Shown piece after piece: positions 16,591 to 25,061 of a stretch of DNA of 64,000 bases. Origin of the DNA: Nonomuraea maritima. GTDB taxonomy: Bacteria > Actinomycetota > Actinomycetes > Streptosporangiales > Streptosporangiaceae. The position numbers were made by a program, and so were the translations under genes. Below the pieces are notes generated by a model, which did not search any database, was not told the DNA's origin, and was given only the letters and a program-made list of their open reading frames with translations. How positions within the stretch are numbered: the stretch's first letter is position 1; every line of letters starts with the position of its first letter. The stretch lies in assembly GCF_900100395.1 (NCBI RefSeq), contig NZ_FNFB01000003.1, positions 248,001 to 312,000 of the forward strand, given 5' to 3'.

Positions 16591-18215
16591 CAGACAGCGG
16601 ACCCTACGTCGGCCTGCGTCCCTTCGGCCGTGACGAGCACCCGCTGTTCCACGGCCGCACCAAGGAGGCCCGCCAGGTCGCCACCCTCTGGCAGGCCGCC
16701 GGCCTGACCGTCCTGTACGGCGCCTCCGGCGTCGGCAAGACCTCGCTGCTGAGCGCCGGCGTGCTGCCCCGCCTCGACCACGAGCGGGTCGACCAGCTGC
16801 CCGTGGCCCGCATCACGCCCCGCACCCCGGGGCCGGGCAACCCCTACGTCACCGCGCTGCTGTCGTGCTGGGCGCCGGACGAGGACCCGGCCCGGCTGGC
16901 CGAGCTCACGATCTCCCGGTTCCTCAGCGAGGTCCACCCCACCCGGCACGACGAGTACGGCGACCCCGTTCCCGTCCTCGTCGCGATCGACCAGGCGGAG
17001 GAGATGTTCCACGGCCGCGTCTCGCTGGGCGCCGAGCAGGGCGAGATGCTGCGCCAGCTCGCCGAGGCGCTCAACGACCACGACCGGCTGCACCTGCTGC
17101 TCTCGCTGCGCGAGGAGTTCCTGTACCAGGTCATCCCGTACGAGCGCGCCTTCGGCCGGGGCTCGCGCACGCGCTTCCACCTGCTGCCGTTCACCGCGGA
17201 GGCGGCACTGGAGGCGGTCACGGCCCCCGTGGCCCGCACCGGGCGAAGCTACGCGCCCGGCGCGGCCGAGCTGCTGGTCGAGGGCGTGCACCGGGCCGGG
17301 CTGCTCGACGAGGACGGGCTGCTGTCCCAGGTCACCTACGGCCTCGTCGACCCGTTCGAGCTGCAGATCAACTGCGCGGCCCTCTGGGAGTCGCTGCCCG
17401 CCTCCGTCACCGTGATCGAGCCCGAGCACACGCGGACGTACGGCAACATCGACCGCTTCCTCACCGGCTACTGCGACCGGGCCCTCGCCGCGGTCTCGCG
17501 GCAGTGCGGCGTCCCCGAGAGCGACATCCGCCTGTGGCTGCGGCGGACGTTCATCACCGAGCACGCCACCAGGAACAGCGTCTACGAAGGGCTCGCGCAG
17601 ACCCAGGGCATGCCCAACGCCGTCGCCGCCGCCCTGGTCGAGCACAACCTGCTCCGCACCGAGCTGCGGCTCAACCTGCGCTGGTACGAGCTGCGTCACG
17701 ACCGTCTCATCCAGACCGTCGCCCGCCTCGAGGACGCCGACGCCTATCTCGCCCGCGCCCGCGCCGCCCTGGAGGAGTCCAACTGGGAGCAGGCACGCCG
17801 CTACGCCACCGAAGCGGTCCGCGCCTCCGCGGTCGGAGACCCGTGGGTACGCGGTGAGACCGAGGAGATCTTCGGCCTCATCGCGGCCGCGAACGCCGAA
17901 CCGGAGGCGGCCGAGCGGCACTTCGCCGAGGCCGCCGCCTGCTACGCCCAGGAACAGCGCTTCGACGGGGTCTCACGCGTGCTCACCGCGCAGGCCAAGC
18001 TGGCGCTCGAGCGCGAGGACTGGGCCTCGGCCATGAGACACGCCGACGCGGCGCTGTCGCGGGCGCCGGGCGACCCGGAGGCGCAGCTGGTGCTCGTCCA
18101 GGCGTTGATGCGCCTGAAGGTCCGGGCCGCGTCGGCCGTGCTCGCGAGCATGCTGTCCAAGCTTCCGCCACACCTGATTCCCCGGGCCCGGCAATTGCTG
18201 AGCGATTCCTCCTGA
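16587..18215 (+). CDS. nSTAND1-type ATPase with C-terminal tetratricopeptide repeats
   Basis: A 542-aa protein. It begins with GPYVGLRPFGRDEHPLFHGR, the entry motif of novel STAND NTPase 1 domains. Walker A is GASGVGKTSLL (45-55), Walker B is VLVAIDQAEEMF, and the arginine/sensor region is LLLSLREEFLYQVIPYE. A winged-helix-like part follows, then from about residue 390 three TPR-like helical repeats (ARAALEESNWEQARRYATEAV, AEPEAAERHFAEAAACYAQE, REDWASAMRHADAALSRAP). STAND ATPases sense a ligand and oligomerise to activate an effector. The gene overlap with SIR2 suggests SIR2 is that effector. It precedes fxsB by 46 bp. Confidence 0.87.
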   Translation: MTDSGPYVGLRPFGRDEHPLFHGRTKEARQVATLWQAAGLTVLYGASGVGKTSLLSAGVLPRLDHERVDQLPVARITPRTPGPGNPYVTALLSCWAPDEDPARLAELTISRFLSEVHPTRHDEYGDPVPVLVAIDQAEEMFHGRVSLGAEQGEMLRQLAEALNDHDRLHLLLSLREEFLYQVIPYERAFGRGSRTRFHLLPFTAEAALEAVTAPVARTGRSYAPGAAELLVEGVHRAGLLDEDGLLSQVTYGLVDPFELQINCAALWESLPASVTVIEPEHTRTYGNIDRFLTGYCDRALAAVSRQCGVPESDIRLWLRRTFITEHATRNSVYEGLAQTQGMPNAVAAALVEHNLLRTELRLNLRWYELRHDRLIQTVARLEDADAYLARARAALEESNWEQARRYATEAVRASAVGDPWVRGETEEIFGLIAAANAEPEAAERHFAEAAACYAQEQRFDGVSRVLTAQAKLALEREDWASAMRHADAALSRAPGDPEAQLVLVQALMRLKVRAASAVLASMLSKLPPHLIPRARQLLSDSS

Positions 18216-18261
18216 CGCGACTATGCTGGCGAGCATCTGCTGAGTGCCTCGCGGAGGGGCC

Positions 18262-19473
18262 TTGAACCCAGTGCCTGAGTGGCCGGCGACGCTCGACGTC
18301 GCAGCGTTGCTGACCGGGGGTTGGCGGCCGACGCCCTTCCGCCAGTTCATCCTCAAGATCCACAGTCGCTGCGACCTGGCGTGCGCCTACTGCTACGTCT
18401 ACGAGCACGCCGACCAGAGCTGGCGCGACCAGCCCCGGCGGATGACACCCGACACCGTCAAGCTGGCCGCCTCCCGCATCGCCGAGCACGTCGAGACCCA
18501 CGGGCTCGCGTCCGTCGAGATCGTCCTGCACGGCGGTGAACCGCTGCTGGCCGGCCCTGAGTGGACGGGCGACCTCGTCCGGACGCTCCGCGCCGAGATC
18601 CCGGCCCGGGTCGAGGTGGTGACGCAGACCAACGGCACCCTGCTGGACGACCGCTTCCTCGACCTGTTCGCCGAGCTCGACGTGGGTGTCGGCGTGAGCC
18701 TCGACGGCACGGCCGAGGCGCACGACCGCTGGCGGCGCACCCCGGACGGCCGCGGCAGCCACGCCCGCGTCGCCGCCGCCCTGGAGCGGCTGGCCTCGCC
18801 GCGGTACCGCATGGTGTTCCGCGGCCTGCTCTGCGCCGCCGACCCGGCCACCGACCCGATCGAGACCTACCGGGCCCTGCTGGCGTTCGCCCCGCCCACG
18901 ATCGACTTCCTGCTGCCGCACGCCACCTGGGCGGCCCCGCCGGTCAGGACCACGGCGACGCCGTACGCCGACTGGCTCATCGCGATCTTCGACGAGTGGT
19001 ACCGCACGCGCCCGGCCGGCGTGCGGCTGTTCGACGAGATCCTGCTGCTGCTCCTCGGCGGCGCCTCCACCACCGAGCAGGTGGGTCTCTCCCCGGCCGC
19101 GATGGTCGTGGTGGAGACCGACGGGCAGCTGGAGCTGAGCGACATCCTCAAGGTGGCGTACCAGGGAGCCCCCTCCACCGGGCTGCACCTCCAGCACGAC
19201 TCCTTCGACGACGCGCTGCGCCTGCCCGGGGTGGCCGCGCGCCAGATCGGGGCACTGGCGCTCGCCGGGCAGTGCGCCGCCTGCCCGGTGCGGAAGGTGT
19301 GCGGGGGCGGCCACTACGCCCACCGCTACAGACCGGGCAGCGGTTTCCGCAACCCGTCCGTCTACTGCCCCGACCTCCTGCGCCTGATCACCCACATCGG
19401 CGACGTCGTCCGAGCCGACGTGGGCGCGGCCGCAGCGGATCTCGCCCTGACCGACCACAAGGAAGCCCGATGA
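18262..19473 (+). CDS. fxsB: FxsB-family radical SAM/SPASM cyclophane-forming peptide maturase
   Basis: A 403-aa radical SAM enzyme. The [4Fe-4S]/SAM motif CDLACAYC is at Cys37, Cys41 and Cys44. The SAM-binding GGEP-like motif is LHGGEPLLAG, and the C-terminal SPASM-type cysteines lie in QCAACPVRKVCGGGHYAHRY...VYCPDL. The W-R-P-T-P-F-R-Q-F-I-L-K-I-H-S-R-C lead-in is typical of FxsB. It is expected to install a carbon-carbon crosslink at the FxS triad of the precursor. The start is uncertain: TTG 18262 sits right behind GGAGGGG, while GTGs at 18244 and 18271 are alternatives. It overlaps the HExxH gene by ATGA. Confidence 0.92.
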   Translation: MNPVPEWPATLDVAALLTGGWRPTPFRQFILKIHSRCDLACAYCYVYEHADQSWRDQPRRMTPDTVKLAASRIAEHVETHGLASVEIVLHGGEPLLAGPEWTGDLVRTLRAEIPARVEVVTQTNGTLLDDRFLDLFAELDVGVGVSLDGTAEAHDRWRRTPDGRGSHARVAAALERLASPRYRMVFRGLLCAADPATDPIETYRALLAFAPPTIDFLLPHATWAAPPVRTTATPYADWLIAIFDEWYRTRPAGVRLFDEILLLLLGGASTTEQVGLSPAAMVVVETDGQLELSDILKVAYQGAPSTGLHLQHDSFDDALRLPGVAARQIGALALAGQCAACPVRKVCGGGHYAHRYRPGSGFRNPSVYCPDLLRLITHIGDVVRADVGAAAADLALTDHKEAR

Positions 19474-20750
19474 ACCTGACGGAACACCGCGTACCGGTGG
19501 ACATGTTCACCGACCTCGCCACGGGCGGCGGCGGGCCCGAGACGATCGAGTGGCTGGCCCGCGGCCAGTACAGCAAGCACCTGCTGCTGGTCAGAGGCGT
19601 GCTCGACGCCGCCAAACAGGGCGGTCACCCGGCGGAGGCCGCGGTGCGCCGGGCCTACGACCTGCTCGACGCCGTCCAGCGCGAACACCCCGAGGCGGTC
19701 GACGCGGTGCTGCGCCACCCCTCGGTCGGCGCCTGGGCCCGCCACACGATCCGCACGCTCGACGTACCCGAGCAGCTCGCCGCGCTGGCCGCCGCCGCCG
19801 CGATCCGGGCCGGCATCACCTGCGAGGTCGACGTGCCCGTCATCGACGGGTTCCTCACGCTGCCGTCGCTGGGACAGGTGACCGTCACCGGCAGCGCGGC
19901 GACCGTCCACTGCTCCGCCGAGGGCGCCGAGGTCAGCGCGGGCGGGCAGATCGTCCGGCTCGACGAGAACGTACCGGGCTGGTACGGCCTGCGCCCGCTG
20001 TCGGCCGAGGCCGCGGGTGTCCGGCTCGACGTGGTCGTCGACGACGTCGACCCCTACCGGGCCCCCGGGCTGAGCAACGCGCGCGGCCGGCTGACCGAGC
20101 ACGAGTCGCGGCACTGGCAGCACCTGCTCGACGACGGCTGGCACCTGCTGGCCGGCCACCACCGCGTGGCCGCGCAGGAAGTGGCGAGCGCCATCAGGGT
20201 GTTCACCCCGCTGTCCGCGCCGGCGCAGGGGCTGTCCAGCGCCACCTCCCGCGAGACGTTCGGCTGCATCGCGCTGTCGACGCCGCCCGACGGCCACGCG
20301 CTGGCCGTCACCCTCGTCCACGAGACCGCCCACGCGAAGCTCTCGGCCGTGCTCGACATCGTCGCCCTGACCGAGCCCGACGACGGGTCCCTGCACTACG
20401 CGCCCTGGCGTCCCGACCCCCGTCCCATCGGCGGGCTGCTCCAGGGCGCCTACGCCTACCTCGCCGTCACCGACTTCTGGCGCCGCCAGCGCCACCAGGA
20501 GGAGGGCGAGGAGGCGGTCCGCGCGGGCGCCGAGTTCGCCCGATGGCGCGACGGGGCCCGCCAGGTGGGGCGGACCATCCTCGACAGCGGGCGGCTCACC
20601 GCGCCCGGCGAGCACTTCGTCGAGCTCATGGTCGCCCGCCTCGACGCGTGGGCCGACGAACGCGTGGACGCCGCATCCCTGGAGCTGGCCAAGGACGCCG
20701 CCGACCGGCACCGTTCGCTCTGGCGCGAACGCAACGCGCCGGGCCGGTGA
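19470..20750 (+). CDS. HExxH motif-containing putative peptide modification protein
   Basis: A 426-aa protein with the zinc-binding motif HETAH (284-288) within AVTLVHETAHAKLSAVLD. A downstream acidic/Tyr region (LHYAPWRPDPRPIGGLLQGAYAYLAVTDFWRR) recurs in this family. It belongs to the group of HExxH proteins fused to or encoded beside radical SAM/SPASM RiPP maturases. Family members may act as a second modification enzyme, such as a hydroxylase, rather than a protease; which applies here cannot be told. It is the last gene of the Fxs operon, overlapping fxsB by 4 bp. Confidence 0.88.
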   Translation: MNLTEHRVPVDMFTDLATGGGGPETIEWLARGQYSKHLLLVRGVLDAAKQGGHPAEAAVRRAYDLLDAVQREHPEAVDAVLRHPSVGAWARHTIRTLDVPEQLAALAAAAAIRAGITCEVDVPVIDGFLTLPSLGQVTVTGSAATVHCSAEGAEVSAGGQIVRLDENVPGWYGLRPLSAEAAGVRLDVVVDDVDPYRAPGLSNARGRLTEHESRHWQHLLDDGWHLLAGHHRVAAQEVASAIRVFTPLSAPAQGLSSATSRETFGCIALSTPPDGHALAVTLVHETAHAKLSAVLDIVALTEPDDGSLHYAPWRPDPRPIGGLLQGAYAYLAVTDFWRRQRHQEEGEEAVRAGAEFARWRDGARQVGRTILDSGRLTAPGEHFVELMVARLDAWADERVDAASLELAKDAADRHRSLWRERNAPGR

Positions 20751-20851
20751 GCGCCTCCAGGGCGTTGGTTGAGGTGAGTGCTTGAGGGCGGCGTCGCCTC
20801 TAGGGGATGCTGGTACGTGGGACGACAGTTGTTGCACGGCTCGGGGGTCGG

Positions 20852-21892
20852 ATGAAGTCGCTGCGGATCCTGCGCTGGTTACCGTTCGTCGTCATGTTCG
20901 CGGTCGCGATGGTCGACCTGCTGGCGGGACGGTCCCTGGTGTTCCTGCCGCTGCTCACGCTCGGTCCCGCCTTCGCCTCGCTGTCCGGCGGGGTGCGGCG
21001 TACCGCCATGGTGGGCGCGGTCGCGCTGGCCATCTGCGTGCCGATGGCGATGCGCAACGACGTGCTGTTCACCTGGGAGAACAACCTCACGATGGTCAGC
21101 ATCGCGGGGGTGACGGCGGCCAGCATGCTGGCCAGCCGGCTGCGCCTGCAGCGCGAACGCGAGCTCGCGAGCGTCCGCCGGGTGGCCGAGGCCGCCCAAC
21201 GGGTGCTGCTGCGCCCGGTGCCGCGGCGCGCCGGTGACGTGCGGGTCGGCCTGTCCTACACCTCCGCCTCGGCCGAGTCCCAGATCGGCGGCGACCTGTA
21301 CGAGATCGTCACGACACCCCACGGTGTGCGGCTGCTCATCGGCGACGTCCAGGGCAAGGGCCTCGCGGCGGTGGAGACAGCGGCGTGGGTGCTCGGCGCC
21401 TTCCGCGAGGCCGCGTACGACGAGGCCGACCTCGGCCACATCGGGGAACGGCTCGAGGCAAGCCTGGCCCGGCACCTGAACGGCGAGCAGTTCGTCACCG
21501 CGATCGTGGGCGAGATCCACGACGACGCGCTGTCGCTGGTGAACTTCGGCCATCCGCCGCCCCTCCTCATCCGCGCCGACGGCGAGACGCACTGCATCGA
21601 GCCGCCCGAGCCCGCGCTGCCGCTGGGGCTCGGCGCGTTCGACGTGGGGGTGGCCAAGGGGCACAGGAGCGCGTTCACGGGCGGTGACCGCGTGCTGTTC
21701 TTCACCGACGGGGTCATCGAGGCGCGCGACCCGTCGGGAACGTTCTACCCGTTGGCCGAGCGCGCCAGGCTCGTGCTGGGGGCGGAACCGCAGGCCGCGC
21801 TCGACGCGCTGCGCGCCGACCTCGTCGCGCACACGGGCGGCCCGCTCCTCGACGACGCCGCGATGCTGCTCCTGCACCGCCGCGCCCGCTGA
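20852..21892 (+). CDS. Membrane-anchored PP2C/SpoIIE-type serine phosphatase
   Basis: A 346-aa protein. The N-terminal half has about four transmembrane helices (WLPFVVMFAVAMVDLLAGR; LVFLPLLTLGPAFASLSG; TAMVGAVALAICVPMAM; TMVSIAGVTAASMLASRL) and a linker helix. The SpoIIE domain follows, with metal-binding motifs IGGDLYEIV, LIGDVQGKGLAA, NFGHPPPLLI and LFFTDGVIEARD...DDAAMLLL. Such phosphatases dephosphorylate anti-anti-sigma (STAS) factors. A STAS protein is encoded 10 kb downstream, though a link is speculative. ATG 20852 follows CGGGGGT. A single gene. Confidence 0.92.
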   Translation: MKSLRILRWLPFVVMFAVAMVDLLAGRSLVFLPLLTLGPAFASLSGGVRRTAMVGAVALAICVPMAMRNDVLFTWENNLTMVSIAGVTAASMLASRLRLQRERELASVRRVAEAAQRVLLRPVPRRAGDVRVGLSYTSASAESQIGGDLYEIVTTPHGVRLLIGDVQGKGLAAVETAAWVLGAFREAAYDEADLGHIGERLEASLARHLNGEQFVTAIVGEIHDDALSLVNFGHPPPLLIRADGETHCIEPPEPALPLGLGAFDVGVAKGHRSAFTGGDRVLFFTDGVIEARDPSGTFYPLAERARLVLGAEPQAALDALRADLVAHTGGPLLDDAAMLLLHRRAR

Positions 21893-21933
21893 CCCGTGTC
21901 GCGCAGCGGTGCGGTGACGGCATGCTTGGTGGC

Positions 21934-22488
21934 ATGGTTTTCGGGGTGCGGGAGTTCCAGCTGGCGTTGATGCACCGCATGCGCGACCTCAACCCCGAAC
22001 GCGTGGCCGAGGCTCTCGACGCCATGGGAGCCACCCGCGCCGAGCTGCGCGCCTCCCACGCCCGGTGGACGCGGACGCTGCACGCCCCGCGCGGGCCGAA
22101 GGGGGTCGCACTGGTGCGCCGGGCGCTCGGGCCCGCGCCGTACCGGGGGGTCAGGCCGGCCGGGAGCCTGCGGTGCGAGGTGCTGCGCTGGCCGCTGCCG
22201 GCCTTCCCTGGTCTTGAGTTCGAGGTGCTGCTCGGGCCGGGCGGTGAGATGTGGAACCAGTGGTTCGTCCGGCCGGGCGCCCCCGCGGCCCTGACGTTCG
22301 ACGACCTCGTCCCGTGGACGTGCGTCGTGGCCGACGTGGGCGAGAGCTTCCCCGGCGCCGTCCAGATGGAGGGCCCGGCACCGCAGCACTGGACGGTCGA
22401 CCTCGACCACGGTGGGTCGAGGCACCGCGCCCGGTTCGTCTACGGCCTGCTGCAGCGTCTCGACCCTGGGCCGCCCGGCCCCGCCTGA
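21934..22488 (+). CDS. Conserved protein of unknown function
   Basis: A 184-aa soluble protein from ATG 21934. Visible features are an N-terminal helical stretch with many Arg and Leu, then a beta-rich region (SLRCEVLRWPLPAFPGLEFEVLLGPGGEMWNQWFVRPG) with clustered Trp. It ends VYGLLQRLDPGPPGPA. No catalytic or metal-binding pattern is evident, and I do not recognise a family. Codon usage matches neighbours. It starts 41 bp after the phosphatase, so it may be co-transcribed with it. Confidence 0.7.
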   Translation: MVFGVREFQLALMHRMRDLNPERVAEALDAMGATRAELRASHARWTRTLHAPRGPKGVALVRRALGPAPYRGVRPAGSLRCEVLRWPLPAFPGLEFEVLLGPGGEMWNQWFVRPGAPAALTFDDLVPWTCVVADVGESFPGAVQMEGPAPQHWTVDLDHGGSRHRARFVYGLLQRLDPGPPGPA

Positions 22489-22510
22489 CACGGGACCGGG
22501 CGGAGGCGGG

Positions 22511-23563
22511 TCAGCGCCGGCGGGGCACCGCCAGCAGGGCGTCGTACGCGGGCTTGCGCGCGAGGTTCTCGTCGAGGATGCACGCGGCCCCCTCGCCCTC
22601 GAACCAGCCGGGCACCCACGAGTGCCGGTCGGTGTAGCCCCAGACGGTCAGCTCCTTGCACGCCTTGACGCTGACGCAGTCGGCCAGGGCCCTGCGGTAG
22701 TAGTCGGCCTGGGTGGCGAGCTTGTCGGGGGTCACGGGCAGCACCATGCGGACGTCGAGCTCGGTGACGGCGATCTCCAGGCCCAGGTCGGCGAAGCGGC
22801 GCATGACGTTCGCCCAGTCGCCGGGGTAGTCGTACTGGATGCCGAGGTGGCCCTGGAAGCCGACGCCGTGGATGGGCACCCGCTGCGCCTTCAGGTCCTT
22901 GACGATCGACAGCGTCGTCTCGATCTTCGGCTGGTTCCACTCGAGGTTGTAGTCGTTGATGTAGAGCTTGGCGTGCGGGTCGGCGCGGTGCGCCCAGCGG
23001 AAGGCGTCGGCGATGTAGCCGGGGCCGAGGTGGGTGAGCCAGATGCTCTGCCGCAGCGAGCCGTCCTCCTCCACGACCTCGTTGACGACGTCCCAGGCCC
23101 TGATCTTGCCCTTGTAGCGCTTGACCTGGGTGGTGATGTGCTCGCGCAGGATCTCGCGCAGCTCGGCGGCGTCGATGGAGCCGTCGGCGACGCCGGAGGT
23201 CAGCCAGGCGGGCAGCTGGTTGTGCCACAGGAGGGTGTGGCCGCGGACCTGCTGGTGGTTGCGGCGCGCGTTCTCGACCAGGGCGTCGGCGTCGGCCCAG
23301 GTGTACACGCCGCGCTCCGGCTCGACCGACTCCCACTTCATCGCGTTCTCGGCGGTGACGTGGGTGAACTCGCGGTTGAGTACCGTGCGGTAGTCCTTCT
23401 CGGCGTGCAGGGACGCGATGTCGACGGCGGATCCGATCGCGATGCGGTGGAGTTTGGCGACGTCGCGCAGGTCGCGGGGCTGGTGCGGGTCCGGGTGCGG
23501 GTGCGGGTGCGCGAACATGGGGGCGGCGAGGGTGAGGGCGAGGGCGATGAGCAGGGGCTTCAC
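22511..23563 (-). CDS. Secreted endo-1,4-beta-xylanase, glycoside hydrolase family 10
   Basis: A 350-aa protein starting at GTG 23563, six bases after a perfect GGAGGT. A longer ORF upstream is non-signal-like. The signal peptide covers residues 1-18 (MKPLLIALALTLAAPMFA). An unusual HPHPHPDPH stretch follows directly. The GH10 barrel then covers the rest, with HVTAENAMKWESVEPERG, the acid/base Glu162 in WDVVNEV and the nucleophile Glu268 in VTELDV. There is no carbohydrate-binding module. It hydrolyses xylan outside the cell. A CGAAAATTTCG-type operator lies 30 bp upstream. Confidence 0.95.
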   Translation of the reverse strand: MKPLLIALALTLAAPMFAHPHPHPDPHQPRDLRDVAKLHRIAIGSAVDIASLHAEKDYRTVLNREFTHVTAENAMKWESVEPERGVYTWADADALVENARRNHQQVRGHTLLWHNQLPAWLTSGVADGSIDAAELREILREHITTQVKRYKGKIRAWDVVNEVVEEDGSLRQSIWLTHLGPGYIADAFRWAHRADPHAKLYINDYNLEWNQPKIETTLSIVKDLKAQRVPIHGVGFQGHLGIQYDYPGDWANVMRRFADLGLEIAVTELDVRMVLPVTPDKLATQADYYRRALADCVSVKACKELTVWGYTDRHSWVPGWFEGEGAACILDENLARKPAYDALLAVPRRR

Positions 23564-23592
23564 CGGTTGACCTCCGCAGTCGGGCTGGTTTT

Positions 23593-23605
23593 CCGAAAAT
23601 TTCGG
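23593..23605. promoter_or_regulatory. CCGAAAATTTCGG operator-like palindrome upstream of the xylanase
   Basis: A perfect 13-bp palindrome with a central A. CGAA-N-TTCG sites upstream of xylan-utilisation genes of streptomycetes and relatives bind sugar-responsive repressors, so xylan-dependent control is likely. A second motif, AAGCGCTCCC (23642-23651), resembles half of the TGGGAGCGCTCCCA site of CebR-type repressors. Confidence 0.6.
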
Positions 23606-23687
23606 ATTTGCCACGATAATTTCACCGATAGGCCGGAACGTAAGCGCTCCCGGCGCCCCCGTCAAGCGCCGGAATGCCGTCCCTGCC

Positions 23688-24269
23688 TCAGAAACCCTCG
23701 ACCGCGTACGTGACCAGCGTGGTCAGCACCTCCTTGACCGACGAGCGCTCCCGCACGTCGCACAGCACGATCGGGATCGACGGGTTCAGCCCCAGTGCCC
23801 GCCGCACCTTGACCGGGTCGTGGCGGCGGGCGCCCTCGAAGCAGTTCACGCCCACCACGAACGGGATCCCGCGCTGCTCGAAGTAGTCCACGGCCGGGAA
23901 GCAGTCCTGCAGCCGGCGGGTGTCGGCGAGCACCACCGCGCCGAGCGCGCCGAGCGCCAGCTCGTCCCACATGAACCAGAACCGGTCCTGACCCGGCGTG
24001 CCGAACAGGTAGAGCCAGAGCCCCTCGCGGATCGTGATGCGGCCGAAGTCCAGCGCCACCGTGGTTGTGATCTTGGTCTCGACCCCGGAGGTGTCGTCCA
24101 CGCCGATGCCGCGGTCGCTCAGCAGCTCCTCGGTGTGCAGCGGGCGGATCTCGCTGATCGTGCCGACCATGGTCGTCTTGCCGACGCCGAAGCCGCCCGC
24201 GACGAGGATCTTGATGGCCAGGGCCGGCGCGACCGCCGTGGTCCCCGGCTCAGAGGCTGCGTAGGCCAT
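23688..24269 (-). CDS. cvnD: Conservon GTPase-like protein CvnD
   Basis: A 193-aa Ras-like small GTPase of the actinobacterial conservon. The P-loop is GGFGVGKTT (25-33), with switch region RGIGVDDTSGVETKITTTVALDFGRI, G3 FGTPGQDRFW and a base-recognition region VGVNCFEGA. It acts on the membrane with CvnA-C as a G-protein-coupled-receptor-like signalling complex controlling development and secondary metabolism in Streptomyces. The start overlaps the end of cvnC by 20 bp. No cytochrome P450 (cvnE) follows; the xylanase gene comes next. Confidence 0.93.
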   Translation of the reverse strand: MAYAASEPGTTAVAPALAIKILVAGGFGVGKTTMVGTISEIRPLHTEELLSDRGIGVDDTSGVETKITTTVALDFGRITIREGLWLYLFGTPGQDRFWFMWDELALGALGAVVLADTRRLQDCFPAVDYFEQRGIPFVVGVNCFEGARRHDPVKVRRALGLNPSIPIVLCDVRERSSVKEVLTTLVTYAVEGF

Positions 24270-24600
24270 CCAGCACTTCCTTGTAGATGCGTACGTCGAT
24301 CGTCTGCGCGACCGGGCGCGGGCGTTCGATGGTGACCAGGCCCTCGCGCCGCAGGTCGCCCAGGATCACCCGCGTGACGTTGACCGGCAGCGCGAGGTGC
24401 GCCGCGACATCGGCCACCGGCGTGGGCCTGCGGCACAGCGCCAGCACGGTGTGGTGCTCAGGGAGCAGGTCGTGGGGCGGGCGCCCGCCGAGCACCGTCG
24501 TGACGATGGCCACCAGGTCGAACATCTCGCCCTGCGGGCGCGCCCGGCCCCTGGTCAGCCCGAACAGCCGGATGAGTGGCCCCGGGTCCTCGTCCGTCAC
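24250..24600 (-). CDS. cvnC: Conservon DUF742 protein CvnC
   Basis: A 116-aa DUF742 protein with the family start GPLIRLFGLTRGRARP and a winged-helix-like middle (LCRRPTPVADVAAHLALPVNVTRVILGDLRREGLVTIERP). It ends in YKEVLDGLRSL, the conserved C-terminus. It overlaps cvnB by 4 bp and cvnD by 20 bp. CvnC has a DNA-binding-like fold but works within the conservon complex. Confidence 0.92.
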   Translation of the reverse strand: MTDEDPGPLIRLFGLTRGRARPQGEMFDLVAIVTTVLGGRPPHDLLPEHHTVLALCRRPTPVADVAAHLALPVNVTRVILGDLRREGLVTIERPRPVAQTIDVRIYKEVLDGLRSL

Positions 24601-25061
24601 GGGCGCGTGCCGTTCCAGACGGGTGCCGGTGCCGCCCCCCTCGGCTGGGCGGTCAGGTGCTCGCCGACCCGCTTGACCATGAGGGCCATCTCGTACGTGA
24701 CCAGGCCAAGCTCGGCGTCCGCCGAGGCGAGCACGGCCAGCCGGGCGCCCTGCCCGGCCGCGGTGACGAACAGGAACCCGCCCTCCAGCTCGATGATGGT
24801 CTGCCGGATGCCGCCCAGGCCGAAGTGCCGGCCGGCGCCCGCCGCGAGGCTGTGGGTGCCGGCGGAGATGGCCGACAGGTGTTCGGCGTCCTCGCGGGTC
24901 AGGTGGCGGGAACTGCCCATGGACAGCCCGTCGGAGGACAGCACGATGGCGTGCCGGATGCCGGGGACCTGCTGGGTGAGGTCGTCGAGCAGCCAGCTCA
25001 GTTCAGTTCTGGGATCGGGCATCGGGGTGGCCGTCCTTTCCGTTCCTGGTGTCGTGGTCAT
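24597..25061 (-). CDS. cvnB: Conservon roadblock/LC7 protein CvnB
   Basis: A 154-aa roadblock/LC7 protein (TELSWLLDDLTQQVPGIRHAIVLSSDGLSMGSS ... FLFVTAAGQGARLAVLASADAELGLVTYEM). These proteins regulate small GTPases, here CvnD. Using ATG 25061 the gene overlaps cvnA by 59 bp; an internal ATG at 25022 (MPDPRTELSW) behind GGAAAGGA is an equally good start. Confidence 0.92.
   Translation of the reverse strand: MTTTPGTERTATPMPDPRTELSWLLDDLTQQVPGIRHAIVLSSDGLSMGSSRHLTREDAEHLSAISAGTHSLAAGAGRHFGLGGIRQTIIELEGGFLFVTAAGQGARLAVLASADAELGLVTYEMALMVKRVGEHLTAQPRGAAPAPVWNGTRP

Noticed and set aside
25003..25061. Frameshift at the cvnA/cvnB junction
   Set aside because: The overlap is normal for conservon operons; both products are full length.
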